DNA of 64,000 nt. Origin: Phytoseiulus persimilis (lineage: Eukaryota > Arthropoda > Arachnida > Mesostigmata > Phytoseiidae). This document shows, one piece after another, positions 33,751 through 45,655 of the stretch. Position 1 is the stretch's first letter, and the number at the start of each line of letters is the position of its first letter. The notes beneath the pieces are model-generated. The model worked only from the letters and a program-made list of their open reading frames with translations. It ran no database searches and was not told the origin of the DNA. The position numbers were made by a program, and so were the translations under genes. The DNA lies in NCBI GenBank assembly GCA_037576195.1, contig CM075103.1:2666001-2730000 (forward strand), given 5' to 3'.

Positions 33751-35617
33751 ACTCTAAATCGAACACTCAATTCATCACTCTGAAATTCCAATTTTTGTTC
33801 CGCATGGGCCGAGAGGCGGAGAGAACGAATACGAGCTTGAGAATTCCGGGAGCAATTTCTTCATCTAGGTAGGAACTACTCCCGGAACGCGCATTGTTGG
33901 AATTCTCTCACAAGAACCTTGAACGAAATATTGGTCGGCTGCATCATATCGGTGGATCTGTCGGTCAGAGCAGCCGCTCATCCGCATTGAGCACAACCCG
34001 CGTCCACGGGCTAGACCCGACCTTAATCTTTCTAGTTGCGATAATCTCATTCTTCGAGGAGAAGGTTCGAAGTTTCCTCCACGAGCGATTCTCGCGAACG
34101 TCCGAGTACAGATCGAAGTTGGCGACACGGGTTGCTGCAATGATCATGCAGCCGGTGGCAAGAAATGGTCAACATACGGAACTCCGAGCGGAGCTCACGT
34201 ACACTTCCGAACGGATCTTATATGACTCACATGAGCAGAATTTCTGGAGATCAATGACCCACACGGAGTCAATGCGTTGGTGTTGAGAGTGTTCACTATG
34301 TCGCGTCGAATCGGATCATACCCCCCGTATGTACCGAGAGCCCGACAGACCAAGAAAGCTCCGATCTGAATCGCTAAAGCAGGTTCTACAAAATCCGCTC
34401 GTCGATGCGGGCTCCACCTGACCGTAAGCGGCCGGCTCCCACCGAACTATTTCCCTCACGGTATTGATCGGAGTCAGCGACACGGAAGGATCAGTCCCGA
34501 TCCGGAATCACCGATCGGAGCCCGGGCTCCAAGAGACCTGACCATAAACTCGCCCTGAAGGCAAGCCGATAATCCGGCAGTATGGAACGAACGAATGAAT
34601 TTATCTTCAACAGAGTCGCACACTAAGAGTGTCTCAATGGCGTTTGTGGTCCGCACTGGATTGCGACAGCTGACAACTATGTATCCTGAGCGGGTCCCAG
34701 CCACTATTTCTACTGCGGCGGCGGCATTTAGGTCCGGTGATGCGGTGGTTCGTTTTTATAGTGAGCCATCAGTCTGCCTTCTGCGGACCGAGGACTGACG
34801 ATACAGTTTACTACCGTACGTCTGCCACCTTCTACTGCCGTCGGACCGGTTTTCACCTTCGTCGCGTTTACCTCCTCGATCCGCAAACCGCAGGAGAAAG
34901 GTAACGAGGAAGGCCGGGGAGAAGGGAACGAAGACGGACAAGAACGGATTTTAACGGCGTCGTCCTTCAACGGCCAGGGGTGCGAAACCGTCCACCGATC
35001 ACGTTCCAGAATTCGATGCTGCCCAAATCTACGAAGATCGTATCCGCGTATGATGCTCCTGCAGTTCCCCTGGCTACGGTGGGGCACCTGCTGAGCCGAC
35101 GGATTAAACGCTCCAGGGAACCGCAGAGAATTCCTGTTATGGAATTCATGGTCGGACGGGAAGTTCAGCGCAGCTCGCCTCGCGTTCGTTAACGCCCGGC
35201 CGCCGTTCGGTTAACTGGGAAGCGTTCGACGCTGCGGAGCAAACTCCACCGGGGCTCCCGGGGTATCGGACCAGGCCGACGGGATGTTCGACCGCACGAG
35301 TTGATATTTGCATAGACACTACCCCAAGGCCGAACTTGCTACGGCTCGGTATACATCCTTCTCTCTTCCCTTCTCGAACAGGACAATGTTCGTCTAATTG
35401 GCGTATTTCCGCGGGCTTCCCCTCCGATCCCGTCAGTCTGATCCTCGCTCCACTCCTCTGTGAGAGGCTCGCTGGTGAAAACCGGCGCCACCACAGGCGC
35501 GTTGATTCACTCGGGACTCGATCCTTGTGGGTTATTTGGACTGAGCCACGCTCCCGCAGGTCATCATGAACTCACAGAATGCAAAGCTCAAAATCGGCGA
35601 TCTCCCCATAGTTTGGA

Positions 35618-35927
35618 TTAGAGATCGGAATCGATGGAATCGAAACGTGGGATGAAACCGCGCTTCTCCGGAAACGAGAAAAAAAAAAGTCGTCTCCGAT
35701 TGGGTTGTTGGTTATTGGAGCGCTTGTTGCGAGCATCAAGGAGACAGCAATCAGAAGAAGCAAAAGAAGAGAGACCTTACCCCGTTGTTATCTTCTTCTG
35801 TCGACGGCTCGCCATCAGTTGCAGACCGACTGAAAATAAGCAGCAACGGAGGCAGCCAGGCAAGAACAGGGTCCAGGCTTCGGGCAAGCTGGAGGACAAA
35901 CAGAGGCAAGAGGGCCTCGGAAGGCAT
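35618..35927 (-). CDS. Candidate secreted peptide precursor, two exons
   Basis: The ATG at 35927 opens a very hydrophobic 49-codon exon (MPSEALLPLFVLQLARSLDP, then VLAWLPPLLLIFS). It ends at a strong donor, ACGGG/GTAAGG, in phase 0 (35781). A 58-nt intron contains a branch-point-like TTCTGAT and pyrimidine tracts and ends in CAACAAG. The second exon (35722-35618) reads RSNNQQPNRRRLFFF... and carries dibasic sites (RRR, KR) before the C-terminal GFIPRFDSIDSDL. The layout resembles a processed secretory peptide precursor of about 83 residues, but I do not recognise the peptide. The competing plus frame (35634-36128, 164 codons from a true ATG) is basic and Gln/Arg rich and could itself be real. 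Confidence 0.35.
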
Positions 35928-36365
35928 GCTGTAATCAGGCCCCCTTGTCCGACTCACTGCTCGACGGGTTCGAGCTGGCAGGCGGACGGGCGAACGCTTG
36001 GGCAAACTGGCCATCCGAACGCTGCGTCCGAACTCTCACGCTCCAGGGATGCAAATTCCAGACGCCGCGATGAGCACAGGGCGCGCTTGCCTCTGAGCCT
36101 TCGATGCGCGTTCAGGGCTCAAACCTAAATGAGGATCCGTCCGGCTTTTATCGTCACCAAGGTCATGCGGGTGAGTGCAGGGCAGACCGTGAAGACCGCT
36201 CAGCCATCACAGCGGTTCTTAGCGTTCTCGATCGGTTAACACAGGCGCGGCCGGAGGCGGCATCCTCATACCTTGTCGGGCGTTTGAGCGGAGGCTTGAC
36301 ACCCTGGAGAGGAACTGTTAGTTCGCGGTTAATCTTGAAGTTCGGATTTGTGTCCGTCGGTGGTC

Positions 36366-36903
36366 TCAGTTGAGGTGAGAGACAAGGAAGAAGTCTCGAG
36401 ACTCCTGATTTCGCGTCACCCGCATGAGTTCCCGTGAACCGCGAGCAGGTTCTCTGGGGCAGGGCTCTCCTCTATTGTTCCAGGGCCTGAGCTGATGCAT
36501 TCCACGATGTATTCGATTCAACTATACGTGCCTCCCTACCAAATGAAACCGGAAGCTGTCGTCGTATTGAGAAATTCGAACCATGAGCGGTTCTCACCGG
36601 TACTTCTCACCTGAGCCGAGGTCTTTGAACTTCAAGCGTGAGTTGGTTTCGTCGTGGAAAATAGCTAGCTACCACTTGGAAAGCGTACATGAACCCGTGT
36701 ACAGGCGTTGGGGCCTGTGTTCCTGTTGTGAAAAAAAATCATCAGAGGACGCGAGTAACAGCGGGTCGAGGGGTTCGTTCCCATCGGCGATGTTGGCGGG
36801 GGGAGAAGTTGGTCCGAAGTCGGAAATCACGGTTGGATCGATCGGGAGGAACATGTTCCAGCTCGTGAGAGAGGAGCCGAGTACGAGACGCGACAGCTCC
36901 GTC
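36366..36903 (-). CDS. Unrecognised three-exon protein (C-terminal part)
   Basis: The central exon (36722-36611) is very well bounded: acceptor GATTTTTTTTCACAACAG and donor GGCTCAG/GTGAGA. Only one of its three frames is open, reading TQAPTPVHGFMYAFQVVASY... in from phase 1 and out in phase 2. The next exon (36486-36366; acceptor ATCAGCTCAG) continues in phase for 39 residues to TGA, ending in SRDFFLVSHLN. Upstream, an exon about 36903-36831 reads GAVASRTRLLSHELEHVPPD and exits in phase 1 at a weaker donor (CCAACC/GTGATT). About 101 residues are visible. Whether an initiating exon lies further upstream is unknown. No domain recognised. Confidence 0.45.
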
Positions 36904-37175
36904 CTTGACGGAACGAACAGCCCCACATCAGCTATTCATTGCGCCATCGGTCCATCATACGATTTTCTTTGAAGCTCTCTCGCGACTCCATCCGCGTATC
37001 CGAAGGAAGCCACAGGGAATGTGTGCGCAAAGGATCCCTTTCGTTGAGACACCGACGGGACGGCGGACAAAGCCCGCTTTATGTGCGCGCGTGTTCTGTT
37101 TTGCCTGGACATACACTAAAGAAAGCCGTTTCCTTGCTTGCCCCCAGTCCGGTCGGCAAACTCTCACAGGGATGA

Positions 37176-37220
37176 ACCGACCGGTCAACCAACCAACCGA
37201 CCGACCGACCGACCGACCGG
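37176..37220. repeat. ACCG/ACCA tetranucleotide microsatellite
   Basis: Seven or more tandem ACCG/ACCA units, including six consecutive ACCG copies, within AACCGACCGGTCAACC...GACCGG. Confidence 0.75.
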
Positions 37221-39411
37221 CGAACCAAGAAAACAAACTCAATCATTTTTCACGAACGCGACGGCCGGCGGGGCAAGTGGAAGCGGCGTCGGAGGAGGGA
37301 GCGCTCGTCGACATTCGGGCATGACAATTTATCACATGGAAAAGTGAGATGAGGGAGCATAAACATCATGAATGTCCTTCGCGGCGCTCTGCCACCAAAG
37401 GTCAGCGCCTGTCTGTTTCTTTTGACATCGATTTGGAACGACAGTTCCACCTCCGCCGACCTCACTGCCAGCAAGGACATATCAGGGAGAACTCCTTCAC
37501 CGACCTTCGTGCCGTGTTTGAAGACTTTGAATGACGCGAGCCTCCAGGCTTGTTCTCCTGAGATGGTGAGATATTATAACGTATGAGAATACATATTCAT
37601 ACGGACGAATTCAATGCCGCGTGGTTGAATCAAAAGGATTTTAGTCTGTCCGTGGTCGATTCATTCAAAATGCAGCCGCCCCCACGGCGGAGCGACGGCG
37701 AAATTCTGGAAACCTTCGGGGGAGCAGCTCGTTCCCGAGAGTTATGATTCCCTAGGAATCAAGCCGGGGAGGGGGGAGGCGGCTCTGCAGAAGCCGTTGG
37801 GAAGTCGTCGAAGACTTGCAGCGCAAACCCGGAGCTCGATGGAGGGCTGAGTTTTTTTTTGCAGAGTTTCGGACTGTGGCGTCTGATTTCGTCAGAAGCA
37901 GTTTCTTCCGTTAACAGTTCCCTTTTGCTCCGCCTGCTCAGCCCGAAACGCTTGTTGTCGGCCCCGTCGAATCGACTGCCGATGGCAGTCGCCGTACTGG
38001 AGGCAGCGGCGCAGCGTCTCTCGTGTCTTTGATTTTGTCGCACGAGGCCGCCGTTGCTGTTGTCGTCGTATCGACTCCAACAGCGGGGTTCCGTTGTCTT
38101 GTATTGGCAGTCTGGAAAATATTTCGGCTCCCTCTCGTTCTCGCCATACGCCACGCAGTCACAGATTTTCTCCGCGCAGCCAAGTCTGATTTCGTTTATT
38201 TTTTGGTCAAGCTTCGGTTCTTCGAACCCGGCGTGTTTGAGTCTTTGATTTTTCCTCTGCAAACTCCGTATGGACGCAACGCCCATCTGTGTTACTGTTT
38301 AGGATGCGCCAGGATGGGGAGCAGCTTCCCATATGCGCGGAATTCGGCGGGAGCAAGTGAAGCAAAATATCGTTGTACGGTACGGGCGTGTCAACGTCAA
38401 TTTTAGGAGTCCGTTCCATTCGGGACTGCAAGCAAGGATGACGTTGACTTCGATTTCACGGAACAACTTTTCGAGAACACTCAGATTCGATTAGAGGTTG
38501 ACGATGAGACGCCGTTCCAGAACATTAAATTTTCTCGTGTTTTGAAAACTCTCAGATTCTCCTCTCTCGTGTCACGGATGAACACTGTCCGGAATGAATG
38601 CGTTCTTCCAGGCCCTCTGGTTTTCAAATCAGCGATGGATCTCTTACGGCTATCACTGAGAAGATTTTTCCCGCGATCGTCGGGGCCCAACGCGAAGGGG
38701 AATGGAATCCGTGCATGTCGTTTAAGGGTGGCACAACAATCGATCTGAATTACGCGGCTCATGATTGATATTCCTGGCTCCGTTCCACGGCCGCCGGTAG
38801 AGGGGTCGACGCACGGGACGCCCGGGACTATCTTGTGGTTTTTCAACCGGCGGATGTCAGACGCTGTGCGAGAAGCTCGGGGACCGAACAAGTTTGCAGG
38901 ATGAGCTGCGCCTTGGAGGTATCACTGGTCCCGATGTCCGGTCGCGATTTTCACCGCTTCCTATAATCTGGGAAAAATACCGAAATTGCAGGAAAACCGG
39001 GACCACCGCGAAGTTTTCCCTTCAGCGACGTAGGTATCAGACGAGAATGGTTCCTCGGTTCATCCGAGGAAGAAGTAGCAGCGAAGCTGCAGAAATAAAT
39101 TCGCTCCTCGAAAGCCGACTGAGTCTCAATAATGGTTGACACCGCGGAGGGTTGACATACAACAACCAACACAGCGTCTCAGCATCGTTTTCTGAAAAGC
39201 AGGCCATGGTGGCAACTATCGACTCTTCCTTTGAGCTCCTTTTACATTTTCAAAGTCTGCGACCCGCACCCTTCTCCTCGCGAGTTTTTCCCGCTTCCGA
39301 GTATTCTAGACTCCTTCTTCTTCTTCAGCAGTTCACTACAAAAAGTGGAGAAGCTCTTTCCCTTCCCGACGCAGAAGCAACAGCGTACAATTCGAATGCT
39401 ACAAGTTCAAG
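37221..39411. other. No well-supported gene
   Basis: A 175-codon minus frame (37759-38286, true ATG status unclear) and a 127-codon plus frame (38023-38406) overlap. Neither shows splice pairing or a motif. A run of nine T occurs near 37852. Confidence 0.3.
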
Positions 39412-39705
39412 ATGACTGTTTGCACAGGGCTCCTGCTTTGCTTCTCGTTCACGACTGCACTCCTCTTTTTTCCAAACGCTTCATCTACGACGAGGAAAAA
39501 ACTCCTCTGGTGCATCCTCTCAAGGTCTTCAAAGTTCACCAAGGCCCATTGTTTCGACAGCATCCGCTCACAAGGAGCGTTATCCTCCTTGCTGACCAAA
39601 GTTGCCCGGAAAGAGTTGGAAAGCTCGCGGCGAAATGGTTTTCAGGAGTACGCGTTTCCAGCGACCGAGCAGGTTAACACGCGGCGGTGGTTTCCAAGAG
39701 GTAAG
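39412..39705 (+). CDS. Secreted-protein first exon with perfect donor
   Basis: A true ATG at 39412 gives MTVCTGLLLCFSFTTALLFF, a strong signal peptide, followed by a basic/Ser-rich chain ending in ATEQVNTRRWFPR. The exon ends at AAGAG/GTAAGTGG, the best donor on this strand in the window, in phase 1. Unspliced, the frame continues to a stop at 39786 (124 codons). I could not find a phase-1 acceptor with a good pyrimidine tract. A downstream open stretch (SALESFLEKLSLFSHLEHLV... to 39965) would need phase 0. Minus-strand frames cover the same interval. Exon start and donor are well supported, the rest is not. Confidence 0.38.
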
Positions 39706-41090
39706 TGGATTGCGCGGGAGAACAACGACAGTCGCCGAAGCGAGATAAACGCTCGGAACGATGCGCTCTGGAGAGAAAACACATGATATGCATCCGAAAG
39801 AGCGCACTCGAGAGCTTTCTCGAGAAGTTGAGCCTCTTCTCCCACTTGGAGCACCTCGTTGTCGCGGCGGCGATGCGGGCTGCGTCTGAAATGTGTTCTC
39901 GATACGGAACTGATCTCAGCGCGGACTCTCACGAGTCTCAGAACGAACAGTTTGAACTGAAGTGAATCAAAAACAGACAACAGATCGTACACACCATCAT
40001 GTCGTCAGAATGGGATTTATCGCGCCCGAGGGACCGAGGGTCTCTCGTGACGCAGGGCGCAGTCTTACTGTCGACGCTCCGAGTCGACTCCACGAGCAAC
40101 TTGACAGCCTTTGTTGAGAGCTCCTGTAATTTCTGAATTGAGATCCCTCTCCATTGACGCCACCCGTTGCGTCGAGCGGAAATGGAATACGCACCAAGTT
40201 ATGTCAGGTCGGGGCAATCGGTTTCCAAGACAGGCATTTCCGAAGGGGCACTGGATCCTGTTCCCTCCCTTTCCTGCAAAGCATCCGTTTCACTCTCTCG
40301 GTCGATGGGTGCCACATCCAAATTTACGATCTCCGCGGACGATGGACCACGGCGGTCGTTGTCTGCTTTTCAGATATTTTCTCCGACTTTTGCTGTAACG
40401 AGGTGTCGCGGGACTATTTTTCTTGTGTCGACCTAAAAATGATTTCGGGGTCATAAGAATGCCTCGTTCAGGTGTCCGAGAGTTTCAGAGAGAACCGAGA
40501 TGCATAAATCACTCTCAAACAGCGCAATCTCTCACTTCGACCATATTTCTTCATATAACGACGCTTCGGGTGTCGGAATGCGTCGCAGGAGACCGACGGG
40601 CCTCCCGCGGAACATGTGGTTCCTGTTCGAATATTCACACCGACAAACGATCCAGCTAACCGGAAGACTTCGGAATGAAAAGTGGGTGAGAGAGTCCTTG
40701 GCGGGACAGAGCGGAGGATTTGAGCCTTGGAATAAAGGTTCCACTCTCAAGATGGAATTTACGACGACGAATAATGGAACCCGGTTTCCTGAATGGCAAC
40801 ACAAGCCCTCGACGACGCAGGCCAGGGAGAAAAAATCGGATAAACACGCGTTCATTGATGTTTACCTCACATATCCATTGGGAGGAGGCTGAGTTTTGAA
40901 ACCACGACGCGAGATCATCATCATACAAAAGCACGCGCTCTCCCACGGCGGATTAAGTCTTTCTCGGGGTTCGTCGGAACACTTCCTGTCCTGGAAAGTA
41001 CACAGAACTCCCTCAAGACGTATTATTGGAAAACGTCCTTCGCCCACGGCGCTCAGGGCGCAGCTAGTGTATACATACATATAGCAGATT

Positions 41091-41558
41091 ATGAGCCTCA
41101 GTGAAGCGGAGTCTGAGTTTCCCGAGCACCCCTGCGTGTTATGCGCGTATTGTTCGCTCATCCTGTTCAACGTTGAAATCTCGGGCAGAGTACACATTGA
41201 CTACACAAGAACTGTGAATCGACCCCAATCCAGCTGCGCGGACCTGAACGTTCCAGACTTCGTGTTTCCGGAGTTCGGTCGTCGCAGAACTCACAGCCGG
41301 CGGTTCTCGTCGGAGCATTTCGCAATCGGGGGAAGAGGGAGAATATGGCCTGCCCTATCATGGGCAACGTCGGAAGAGCGGGCTCGGACTCGGGTTGAGA
41401 ATTGTTCCACCTTGGGAACCACTTCACAGTTCCCAACCGCGGCAGCAGCATGTGCATTTGCAACGGCGATTGACGAAATTGATCACGGAAACAATCACAA
41501 GTACCGCGACGTTTATTTTCGAGCGCCAGCAGTTGCCAAGGGAGAACTTCTGTTCTGA
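41091..41558 (+). CDS. Candidate 155-residue single-exon protein
   Basis: A true ATG (MSLSEAESEFPEHPCVLCAY) opens 155 uninterrupted codons with balanced composition. An N-terminal CVLCAYC cluster, a possible metal- or disulfide-forming motif, is followed by LILFNVEISGRVHIDYTR, and the C-terminal part is Ala/Thr rich (TAAAACAFATAIDEIDHGNN). TATATAG lies just upstream (near 41082) but too close to the ATG to position transcription. The minus strand is open for 131 codons. No known family is recognised. Confidence 0.35.
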   Translation: MSLSEAESEFPEHPCVLCAYCSLILFNVEISGRVHIDYTRTVNRPQSSCADLNVPDFVFPEFGRRRTHSRRFSSEHFAIGGRGRIWPALSWATSEERARTRVENCSTLGTTSQFPTAAAACAFATAIDEIDHGNNHKYRDVYFRAPAVAKGELLF

Positions 41559-42913
41559 GCATTCGCTCGCAACGCGGAAGACAATCTGTGAATTATTCTC
41601 GGGCCGAGAGAGAAAGGCGTAGAAAGCAAAAACATCTGGCAGACGGAGGATTTCGAAAACACGAATCGTCCCGCGCCTTGCCGCATGCGGGATTGTTTCG
41701 GCGCGGAAGGCACGGGAACGCGGCAGGTAACGCTGAAGATACAGGAAAAAAACGCAGGAGCAAAACTGACCTAGGTCGGCTACTCCGCGCTCGGGGCTCG
41801 CGAAAAACATAGCTTCCCAGCGATTAGTAGTGATGGCGAAAGCATGAGATCTCTTTCGACAGCACATCGAGTCTCGATGACAACCAATCAGCCGTCGGCT
41901 TCGAGCCGATGACCGTTGGCGGGAATGACATAAGAGTGAGTGGGTTCTGTCCGAGCAAACGAGTGAACGAGCTCTTTACATCTATCCGCCGCACTGTCCT
42001 CTTGGAACAAAACAGAATGATTGAGCCCTTGGGAGGTGTCTGTCCGCAGTGCAACGGTTCTGCAACCAGCCGCTAACTGACGTTTCGTCGGTTCTGCGGA
42101 ATCTAGGGTGTCGCGACAGCCTTTGACACCGGGTGAGCCCGTCGGGAGCGTCCGTCCAGCGGCGGTCGACCACACTGCAATGATGTCGTCGAGACTAATT
42201 GATGATTTTTAAAGCATGAGGGTCAACAATCAAGCCTCGCGGCATCGTGGAGCTCAAACGGCCCTAAGAAATTTTCAAACGCCCAGCCTCGGTGTTCTCC
42301 ACATTTTGACTGTGAGATCTCAGCACATTGAAAGTCCCCAGACGCGTCGCCCCCTAAAAGAGCTCCAAGTGAATGCTCACGTAGTCTGATTGTGAAAAGT
42401 GCTCATCGATCGCCATCACCGACTCGAAGTATCGATAGCCGTTGCTCAAGTCGTTGTCTCCAAGGGCGTTAACTGCCGACGGGGTGGTAAGGAACGAGGT
42501 CAAGCAACCTCATCGTCATCTTTCCAGGCCTGAGGTATGGAACTACTATCCCACTCATATTTTCTCGGCTCAGCGGAGGCGGAGAGCCGCGACCCCTCGA
42601 CCCGCCGCGGCTCTCAGAGCCAGGCTGGGGTGAAGGTTATTTCGTTTGGCATTGCCGGGGAAACGGAATGTCGAAAACTGATGTGGCTTCCGAAGGAATT
42701 CCGCTTCAAAAAAGCTTCGTCTCACCACGAACGTCTCAATCTCCCGTCTGTATGTCCGCCGACTTCTTTCTGCCTGTAAAACGGCATTGAATAAACTATT
42801 CGGGAACCCTGGGAAGCAAATGGAAGCGAATTCTCGCCTCAGAAACGCTGACTATGCAATGGACCTCTGGCACTCAGCGGCGACTGTCATCGACATACGT
42901 TGTCCCCGTGGAG

Positions 42914-43048
42914 GGGTTATAATTGATTCACGGTGACACTCCGGGTTCCCTTGCCGCGTCAACGATAAGAGTGATAATTGATAATTGACCCAGGGTGACA
43001 TTACAACCACGGATAGAGAGGGTCATAATGAATCCACGGTAACATTAC
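42914..43048. repeat. Degenerate tandem repeat, about three units
   Basis: Variants of GGTTATAATTGATTCACGGTGACA recur at about 42914, 42980 and 43020, spaced 45-62 bp apart. No coding potential; surrounding sequence 42.8-43.4 kb lacks a gene. Confidence 0.5.
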
Positions 43049-43866
43049 AGAGCAGGTTATCATCGCAGATGGGAATCATCAAGGCTCTTTGAGCACACTC
43101 GACGAGGGGTCGTGAAGCACTCACTCCTGATTCGATAACCTCCATTTGGATTTGGATTTCGCTATAGGTTTGGCCGTTTGACGTTCGCTGACGTGGGATT
43201 TACTGCTAATGAGGGAACGTTTCGGGTAGATAGCCTCTCAATCGGCTAAACTGGGCCACTGAGCTCGGTTTTTTCTTCTTCCACCCATCAGGTCTAGCCA
43301 TTGTAGCGCGAATAAGAGAGAATTCACGTGGTAGAAAACGCAATTTGGAGGGAGCTAGGACGGGCAGGAGATAAATGGACAGAAAGATGCGAAGCCCCCT
43401 TCAATCAGCATTATCCGTTGGTCGATTCCCAGGCTCCGGCTGATGTATAGGAGCTATACTCCAAACTCTTCCAGACAAGCCACCCGTTCGGACACAGCGA
43501 TTGTTCGATATCGTCATTGGAGCGGCCGCGTTGTAAAATCCCTCCCGGGGTTCCTCTCGCCCCCCTTCCCCCTCCGCGTGTCTTCATCCTCTCCTCCCTC
43601 TCCGAGGTCCACTGTACATGCCGCCTACATCGAGCAGGCGCTCTTTCGATTAGAAACTTCTCCTCGAAACGAATCTCGATTCACTTCAAATAGGAGCTTT
43701 CTCATTCTACATCCTTTCTTCCGCTTTCTGTAATCCGCTTCGGAATAAGAGGACACAAAGACAAAAAAGCACACGTACCGTGCCGGCTTTCGAGGACGGC
43801 GGAAACTAAAACCTCCGGGCCGAACGCCAGGATATTGTGTAACTCAGCCGAGGACCGCCAGATGAC

Positions 43867-44400
43867 GTGGTTTCGAGTAGATTATTCTACGGAGCTTGTC
43901 CCAACGCACGGATCCGAGTTGTTTCTTTGGACAGAGCGGGAAACCAAGCCAAATCACTCGCTGTAGGAGATCCACATGCGAGATCCAAGCAAGCTAACTG
44001 CGGATACGAGCTCGCCGTAACCTCGCACCTTCGGTCATCGGTCAAACTGGAATCGAAAATAGGGAACCTCCAAGTTTCGTTGAAGAATTCCTTTTTGATG
44101 AACGAAAAGCAGTCGTCCTGGCAGCCTGCCCGAGAGGAAAAGAACAGCTGGAAAGAAACGTCGGTCGCACTCTCGAATAGGAGTTCAGTGGAGTTCGAAG
44201 AAAACGACGCTTCACGATCTGCTATTCGGAACGCCATCAGCAAGCCGACTCGAATTGGAGCTCATCAATTTCAAACAACACGACCGAGAGGCTTCAGAAC
44301 CAAACGCTCGTTTCACCGCTTCACCTCCATCGGTCTCATGCACTCGATTCCTAGTGGAGAAATGCCGTCCCAGCCGAATCCTACGAGTCGGACAAAGTGA
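43867..44400. other. Open on both strands; coding strand unresolved
   Basis: The plus strand is open for 177 codons (contains SLKNSFLMNEKQSSWQPARE and then a polar, basic tail). The minus strand is open for 118 codons at 44243-43887 (contains SFQLFFSSRAGCQDDCFSFI and five cysteines, ending at TGA). The minus translation looks like an extracellular protein, the plus one like a charged linker. Without splice evidence I do not choose. Confidence 0.25.
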
Positions 44401-44717
44401 TCCTTTTTCCGTCCTAAGACACGCGCCAGCCGTCCGCTCGCCCGTCCCATACCTTCTGCTCGTCCGTATGACGCCGTCTGCACGTGTTTTTCACGCTCCA
44501 AACATTCCAAGCTCTCTATCCATCTATTTATCGTCCTCGAAGCTTCCCGTAGTCTTTCGCAGCGTCTCTCGCTTGTGCTGGCGAGAAAAATTATTAATTC
44601 TTAATCTATCCCAACTGTTGCCCCAGAGTTCGGAGGGAGGGGAGAGTGTGAGGGCGACAGAGTATTCCAGGCTCTCCGTAGTTCGACATGCGGAGAGAAA
44701 AGACGATGGCGCGTCCT

Positions 44718-45139
44718 TCAGGTTTTCAGGACACGATATCCGTGGATCCAGAGTTCCTGGCGATGGGCACGAGGCTGCAGCTCTGAGTGGAGTTGGCTGG
44801 CGAGCGACTCGGTGGAACAATGTGGCTTGATGATTTTGTTGCTGTTCTGTTCCAGCTAACGAAGCTCTTTTTGTGCAGCTTCCGGCGACTTCGTTGAGCT
44901 TCGCCAGTCGACCGACGAGCCAGCCAGGCGCTCTGTCGGCTCGCTAGACGGGCGGGTAACTCGTCGTTATAGTTGACCTGGCGTCGAACACGATAACCCT
45001 TACCGAGCTGTCGGGAACAATCTTCCCTGCGAGACCAGCTGATCCACAGTTGGAACATATTCTGGAGACGATCACGGTCGGAGTAGGAGATTTCATCAAC
45101 GATGTGCTCAGATGCGCTTTTCGAGGGAATCGTCTCCAT
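44718..45139 (-). CDS. Small two-exon protein
   Basis: A true ATG at 45139 opens METIPSKSASEHIVDEISYS..., 45 codons, rich in acidic residues and Trp (MFQLWISWSRRED). The exon ends at the strong donor GCTCG/GTAAGG in phase 1 (45004). The acceptor CAACTCCACTCAG starts exon 2 at 44782, which restores phase and reads LQPRAHRQELWIHGYRVLKT to TGA at 44720-44718. The product is about 66 residues. The 221-nt intron is open enough that an additional exon could lie within it, and the unspliced frame continues for 137 codons. No signal peptide or known domain. The splice phase agreement is the main support. Confidence 0.42.
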
Positions 45140-45655
45140 TGACTTCTCCCCAGGATGATATTGAAGCGGTCCTCCTCCCGCAGGGGCATAGACTTCCTGG
45201 TTCCCAAGTTCTTGTCGCGGATGCAGAGTTCAACTTATGAGGGATTCCTGTCCTGACGAGAACTGTCGGAAACCTAATGCCAGGACGGTTTTCTCTTTGA
45301 GCTTTGACTCGATATGCGACATCCGATTCGATTGAGCTCACGACCTCTCATGTTTTCATCGAGCGATGAGCAGTTGGATGGATTCGTAGAGAACGCGGAA
45401 GTACCCGGACTCTGGTCGGCTGAGATGGCACACTGCTCGGTCTTGATTTCATTCCGAGCGGATGGCGTAGTCTGGCTACTCTGTGTCCATCTCCAGCAAG
45501 AGAAGGGGGGGGGGGCGTTAAGCTGGAGCTCCTCTGCCGATCGCTCACAAAAATTTACAAAGCATGAGCAGAGGATCCGTAGATTTGACGGCATTTCGTA
45601 GCTCTCCTGACTGTTCGAGAATGATTTTCATCACTCGTACGACCTCTAACCGAAA

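Noticed and set aside
35572..35763. Minus frame starting LLLLIAVSLMLATSAP as a signal peptide
   Set aside because: Its hydrophobic start coincides with the pyrimidine tract of a predicted 58-nt intron after a strong donor, so it is more likely intronic.
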